Origin: Dentipellis sp. KUC8613
Taxonomy: Eukaryota > Basidiomycota > Agaricomycetes > Russulales > Hericiaceae
Length of the DNA stretch: 23,575 nt
Direction: 5' to 3'
Assembly: GCA_002286715.1 (NCBI GenBank)
Contig: NSJX01000049.1
Span: 8,235-31,809 of the forward strand
Shown here: positions 19,802-23,575 of the stretch, one piece after another
Layout: each line of letters starts with the position of its first letter
Numbering within the stretch: position 1 is the first letter of the stretch
The notes under the pieces: generated by a model
What the model saw: the letters and a program-made list of their open reading frames with translations, nothing else
Told to the model about the DNA's origin: nothing
The model's database searches: none
Program-made: the position numbers and the translations under genes

Positions 19802-20948
19802 ATGCAACCGCAGGCCACGGGATACTCTTCGCCACCACATAGTGATTTTTCGGCTCCTCCGTCTGCTATTCATGCTACGCTATCCGATACGGATTTATCT
19901 GAGGCCCCGAGTCAGCCGTGAGTATCGAACTCTTGTTGTTATGTAGCTTGGAACTGAGGCAGTGGCAGGGTTGAGTCGCTTGCAGGCTCCACTGACTATT
20001 CCCAGAGCGTTGGCTTAAGTGAAGTGCCCCACAAGCGGGGTGTGCCTCTGGTTTGTTCGTTCGCAAGTGCCGCATCCTCGTATCGACTGTCAATGTCTTC
20101 TTCTCTCTACCGACCAACATCTCTGTTTCCTTTGGTACCTCCTCGGCCCTTCGCGTCGCTCCCCGGCGCGCCTTTTTACACCTTAGGTACTCGTGCCGCA
20201 GCTTCGTTTCCATCGGAACCACGACCCGCTCTCTCTTTCTCTCCGTCAACACCCGCTCTTCCTCCTTCGTCAGTTCCGTCAGCAGCCACTACGTTCTGGG
20301 ATTTGCCATCTACCAATTCTGCTTCATCATTCGTATTGTCGACGGAAACTGTTGTTCCGTGGAGCGACGCTCCTCAGCAGCCCACGACGCCTGCTGCCGC
20401 CTATGGCCCGCAATACGGAACTCGTATTCCGAGCGTGCGCGACATACAATCGGCGCATCACTTCAGCCACCTGCATACATCATCACTCGACAACGTACGT
20501 CCATTTTCGTCCGTAGACGACGAAATCTCATGTTATCACTCTTGAAGCCGCAGGAAAATCATTTGTCTCTGTTCCCGGCTCGAGAGGATACCCCGCGCAA
20601 TTGGCAAAATTTCACGCAGGCGTCTGGCGTTATGCCCTCTCTTCAACCTCCGAATTATTTGCCCCAAAGGATCCCCTTGATTCCTCGGCCACGCAGCGGC
20701 CGTACGCAAGGCGGCATCTCGTGCTCTGGGTACACAGCCGATGTAAGGTCGTCTTGTCGGAACTGCAGGCAACACAACGCGAGCGAATCTATGCAGTGAA
20801 TGAGGTAGCAAGAACAGATGCAGCACTAGCGGCGAAGGAGGGTGAATTGGAGACCATGAATGCTGAAATAGACAAGATCAGGCGCAAGCTGCCATGCAAA
20901 GCGGCCGAGGTGCAGCGGATGGCGGAGCTGCCAGTGGCCCGCCAATGA
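19802..20948 (+). CDS. Orphan Pro/Ser-rich protein with C-terminal coiled coil
   Basis: Proposed exons 19802-19917, 19969-20494, 20554-20742 and 20784-20948 give 331 residues. The N-terminus MQPQATGYSSPPHSDFSAPP is Ser/Pro-rich and ends at a GTGAGT donor. Exon 2 continues Ser/Pro/Ala-rich and probably disordered, ending at GTACGT. Exon 3 (Pro-rich, SLQPPNYLPQRIPLIPRP) is in the frame that is phase-compatible with both neighbours. The last exon encodes a coiled coil, VNEVARTDAALAAKEGELET followed by an EIDKIRRKL turn of the heptads. Uncertain points: the acceptor of intron 1 (51 bp here, 45 bp also works) and intron 3 (41 bp, short). Over exon 3 a second frame (GKSFVSVPGSRGYPAQLAKF...) is also open into the coiled coil. 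Function unknown. Confidence 0.5.
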
Positions 20949-21146
20949 CAGTGTCTCGAAGGCTGAGAAACTGGAGCTGCTCGGAGAAGAAGTGGGACGG
21001 AGAGAATCAGACTGCTCGAACTCGCAACAATGTTATAGCTATAGCAAGTATGTATATTGTTGGGGCGCGTGTATTGCTCATGCTATGATGGTGGGACTAT
21101 ACTTGCCACGTCTCACGGATATCGATCCCACTTCGAATTCGATACC

Positions 21147-21932
21147 TTACTGCTGCGACCGTCTCATGTTCTCTTCAGATTGACGGGCCTCTCGTCGAAA
21201 GTCACGAGCACCTTGCCGAAGGATGTGGTCCTGCTCTACGTTTTTCTTGAGCTGTTGTTTACATCGATCTAGTATGTGTTTGTATTCCATAGACTTTTCG
21301 CTGCTAGGGAGTCTACCTTGATCTATGTCTACAGCGTCAGCATAACCTCATTAGTTCCTTGAGTCAATATTTAGAACGAGTTAGTAGATACCTTGTGCCA
21401 TACATAGATGGACTGCAAAAATATGGTTCAGATATGTCAAGAGGAAGATATTTGAATCATCGGATACCTTGATCAAGTGTGTCCATGTGCTTTACATCTT
21501 CTCTAGCGCGTTGTGCAATCATCTTGTTGAACTGTATACATTCTTCGGCTACTTTGACGATTTCCCGATTCCCATCCTTAACTTCTTTGACATCCTGTAG
21601 AAGTCCTTCGCGTAACTGTTCGCATGCGGCGAAGGAAGCAGCATTCTATCGGGACAAATGAGACGTTCCCTTCGTGGTTCAGACAGTAGACACATACCCT
21701 GCTTGCAATTGCAGCATAGATCTTTGGGTTAATAGGCGGCTTACTTGTGATATTCTGCGACACTATTTAGTAAGGAATGCTGTCATTAATGTTCTCTTTC
21801 CGATGCCCTTGCCTTCGATGGTCGCGTTATGTGATGAACCTTCGACCTATCTGAAGTATCCGCGAAGTTCTGGGTAGGCGTTGATTTCGCCAGAGAGCCT
21901 TTAACACCAGGAGGTGGAAAAGGGATCGACAT
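21147..21932 (-). CDS. Orphan helical charged protein with two microexons
   Basis: Exons 21932-21840, 21754-21698, 21645-21468, 21412-21392 (21 nt), 21328-21317 (12 nt) and 21268-21147 give 160 residues. Introns are 85, 52, 55, 63 and 48 bp and all phases agree; the last three are phase 1. The first 50 residues are Pro/Ser-rich (MSIPFPPPGVKGSLAKS). Exon 3 is strongly helical and charged: FAACEQLREGLLQDVKEVKD and VAEECIQFNKMIAQRAREDV. The microexons add VHLCMAQ and DIDQ, and the last exon is another charged helix, QQLKKNVEQDHILRQGARDF, then an Arg-rich end (RREARQSEENMRRSQQ). A four-helix-like or coiled-coil protein is likely. No family recognised. A GTAAGG overlapping the stop leaves room for another 3' exon. 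Confidence 0.6.
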
Positions 21933-23154
21933 GGTAATGAAACGACTGTCGGGATAGTATAATTTGATGAATCTTATAGAGAGTGGAAGCATCAATTCCA
22001 AGAGGATCCTGGTCAGACGGGACAAGCGTACCTGTAGTAACGGGATGCACTTAAGCTAGGTGATGAAAGTCGCTTTATATAGCTGAATCAACATGACTCA
22101 GTAGAGAACAAAGGGAGAAAATAAATAGACTTGAGCCCCGATGCCGCAGCTCGAGAACAAGACATGCCTGGTATGGAACTTCCTTTGCCACGGCTCCAAT
22201 GGTCGGTCACCTTGAGACAATATGCGGGATTAAGTAACCGGAAGATTCAATCAATGGCTTCAAGACGGCATGTTCTTGTCCTATCCTCGCAGCGTGTGCT
22301 TGGGGGCCCGGAGTCTATTACGCCGCCTTGAACGGAGTCGCTTGCTGCTCATCATCTCTGCGGCTGTCTGTACTAGTCAACATGCTGACCTTACCGTACC
22401 GTGTCAGAAATTTGCGATGTCGGCCGACTAAGAATGAGATACTAAGTGCTATCCTTGAGAGCAATTGCATTCTATGAAGGCGACACGAAAGAAGTCTAAG
22501 TATTCACCTAGCTATTCACACGGTCCCGGTCCATCTGTGCTTGCTCTTCGTCGCATTGTTTGGTGGTGGGCACATCTGCGTGCACAAAGATATCCCGAAT
22601 AAATTTGCGATTCTAATCGAGCTCTTCTCGCAGAGCGAAGAAAGCGAATGCTGGCCGTATGTGCACGTGTCTTCAATCATGTAGTCGAGGATGAGGACCA
22701 TGCCGAGGCGGGCGAACCCGGCCGCATTTGTCGGCGCTCAAATTGAGTAAGCGCTCAACGTCAAGTTCGTCTCCAGCCGTCCTTCGCTGATGGGAATGAT
22801 TCCCTCAGTCACTGGCTAGCAATCGACCCTTTCATTGTGTTCTGCCATCAAATCAGAGTCCATGATTAGAGCAAGAAACTTACATCTACGCACTGGTCAT
22901 TCTCTGTGCAAGAAGGTGAGCCCCGACGACGATCCGCACCAGTCTCAACTTCGAGTTAATGGTGCAATCAGAATTATCTCGGGAAATTCGATGATTTAGT
23001 CCCTCATAAAGGTGGGAAAGATATGTGGCCACCGGGACGATGAGTCGAAGTGTTGTTGTCCCTTTCAAATAGCAAGCGAAGTGACGATTCGTTGTAATTG
23101 GGGGAGGGTATACATTTGTGTCATCGAATTTCTCTGTGTCCTCCGAAATTTGTA
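21933..23154. other. Region between two helical orphan genes, with a possible stray exon
   Basis: No complete gene seen. On the minus strand, 22612-22508 follows a TAG acceptor-like site and reads FIRDIFVHADVPTTKQCDEE then QAQMDRDRVNS and a stop, which looks like a terminal exon of a charged helical protein. The same frame upstream (HVHIRPAFAFFALREELD) is cut by that TAG. Another minus-strand frame, 23068-22886, starts only with TTG. These may be remnants of a further family member. Confidence 0.3.
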
Positions 23155-23575
23155 TTATCGACGGGATCGCCTCAGTTCTCGCTGACTTTCACGGTATGCA
23201 TTGACTTGTCGCCCATAGTCACTGACGTATCGTCCACCCTCAGTCACGACTTCTCCATATGCCTTGACGCCATCCTCGAATTCACGAACACCGGCGACAG
23301 CACTATCAACCTGTCGACAATATTGCCCACTATATTGCGCGAGCTGGTCTATGCCTAGCTTGAGTTCATGTTGATCTAGCCATCATGTCAATGCATGTGT
23401 CCCATCTTCTACAACTTTGTGAGTACCTCTCTTATCTTCATAAACATCTTGTTTGGTCTGCGAGATGTCTTGCACGTATGCACGGAAACCTCGTGCTATA
23501 TTATCGACATCTCCAATCAAAGCATCTATTCCTGGTCAGAGGATCAATGTTTTTTTTTTTTTTTTTTTTTTTTTT
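23155..23575 (-). CDS. Orphan helical protein, 3' part (5' end beyond window)
   Basis: Two exons are visible: 23531-23427 (105 nt) and 23375-23155 (221 nt, ending in TAA). They are joined by a 51-bp phase-1 intron. A CTGACCAG acceptor precedes the first, so an intron with a 26-A tract on the coding strand continues to the window edge. The visible 108 residues are charged and helical: GIDALIGDVDNIARGFRAYV, then LGIDQLAQYSGQYCRQVDSA, then VREFEDGVKAYGEVV, and an Arg-rich end AYRESQRELRRSRR. Codon phase, exon size and the RRSRR end resemble the neighbouring gene at 21147-21932 (RRSQQ end), suggesting relatedness. Function unknown. Confidence 0.6.
23550..23575. repeat. Homopolymer T run at the window edge
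   Basis: Twenty-six consecutive T end the sequence. On the coding strand of the flanking gene this is an A tract in an intron, roughly 18 nt before the splice acceptor. It may be genuine, or the place where an assembly stopped. Confidence 0.9.

Noticed and set aside
21786..22025. Start of the microexon gene at the upstream frame opening (22025)
   Set aside because: The ATG at 21932 has a better context and the upstream codons (ILLELMLPLSIRFIKLYYP) do not look like part of the protein; treated as leader.
1..23575. CRISPR arrays, tRNA, rRNA, insertion sequences or LTR elements
   Set aside because: I looked for spaced direct repeats, cloverleaf cores, transposase or reverse-transcriptase motifs and terminal repeats and saw none I could support.

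Overview
The window is nuclear DNA of a filamentous basidiomycete, most likely an Agaricomycete. Genes are dense and intron-rich. Introns are mostly 48-65 bp with GT..AG ends and CTAAC/CTGAC-like branch sites, TATA boxes precede several starts, and coding content (protein prenyltransferase, SDR, serine/proline-rich orphans) fits. Gene models below were assembled by hand from splice signals and phase consistency; no RNA or database evidence was available.

Left part (1-7.9 kb, all minus strand). The 5' end of an isopenicillin-N-synthase-like 2-oxoglutarate dioxygenase runs off the left edge. It is followed by the most distinctive feature: three tandem paralogues (860-1840, 3224-4461, 5412-7640) encoding secreted proteins built from two, two and three copies of a roughly 115-residue, four-cysteine domain. 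Each domain is encoded by the same exon set with phase-1 and phase-0 introns, and the copies are joined by Ala/Pro/Ser/Thr-rich linkers. All three genes share a TATA box, a 13-bp palindrome CCGAC(A/T)CAGTCGG and a CGCCGGNCGTT element at nearly fixed distances from the ATG. The second and third genes also share upstream and 3' flanking sequence. I do not recognise a characterised family.

Middle (7.9-17.7 kb). After about 2 kb with only fragments of a possible membrane-protein gene on the minus strand come: a + strand protein with a disordered N-half and a MIF4G-like helical C-half (9913-11354); the beta subunit of protein geranylgeranyltransferase I (minus, 11477-13054), complete with zinc ligands; an orphan Ser/Pro-rich basic protein (+, 13924-14848); a short-chain dehydrogenase (minus, 14963-16281); and a 106-residue thioredoxin-like protein whose CxxC has become TxxC (minus, 17214-17706).

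Right part (17.7-23.6 kb) holds orphan genes: a seven-exon 161-residue basic protein (minus), a Pro/Ser-rich protein with a C-terminal coiled coil (+), and two helical, charged, small-exon genes (minus), one with microexons of 21 and 12 nt and one cut by the right edge in a 26-nt T run. No operon-like logic links the middle and right genes. The functional unit supported by sequence is the secreted-repeat cluster with its shared promoter architecture.
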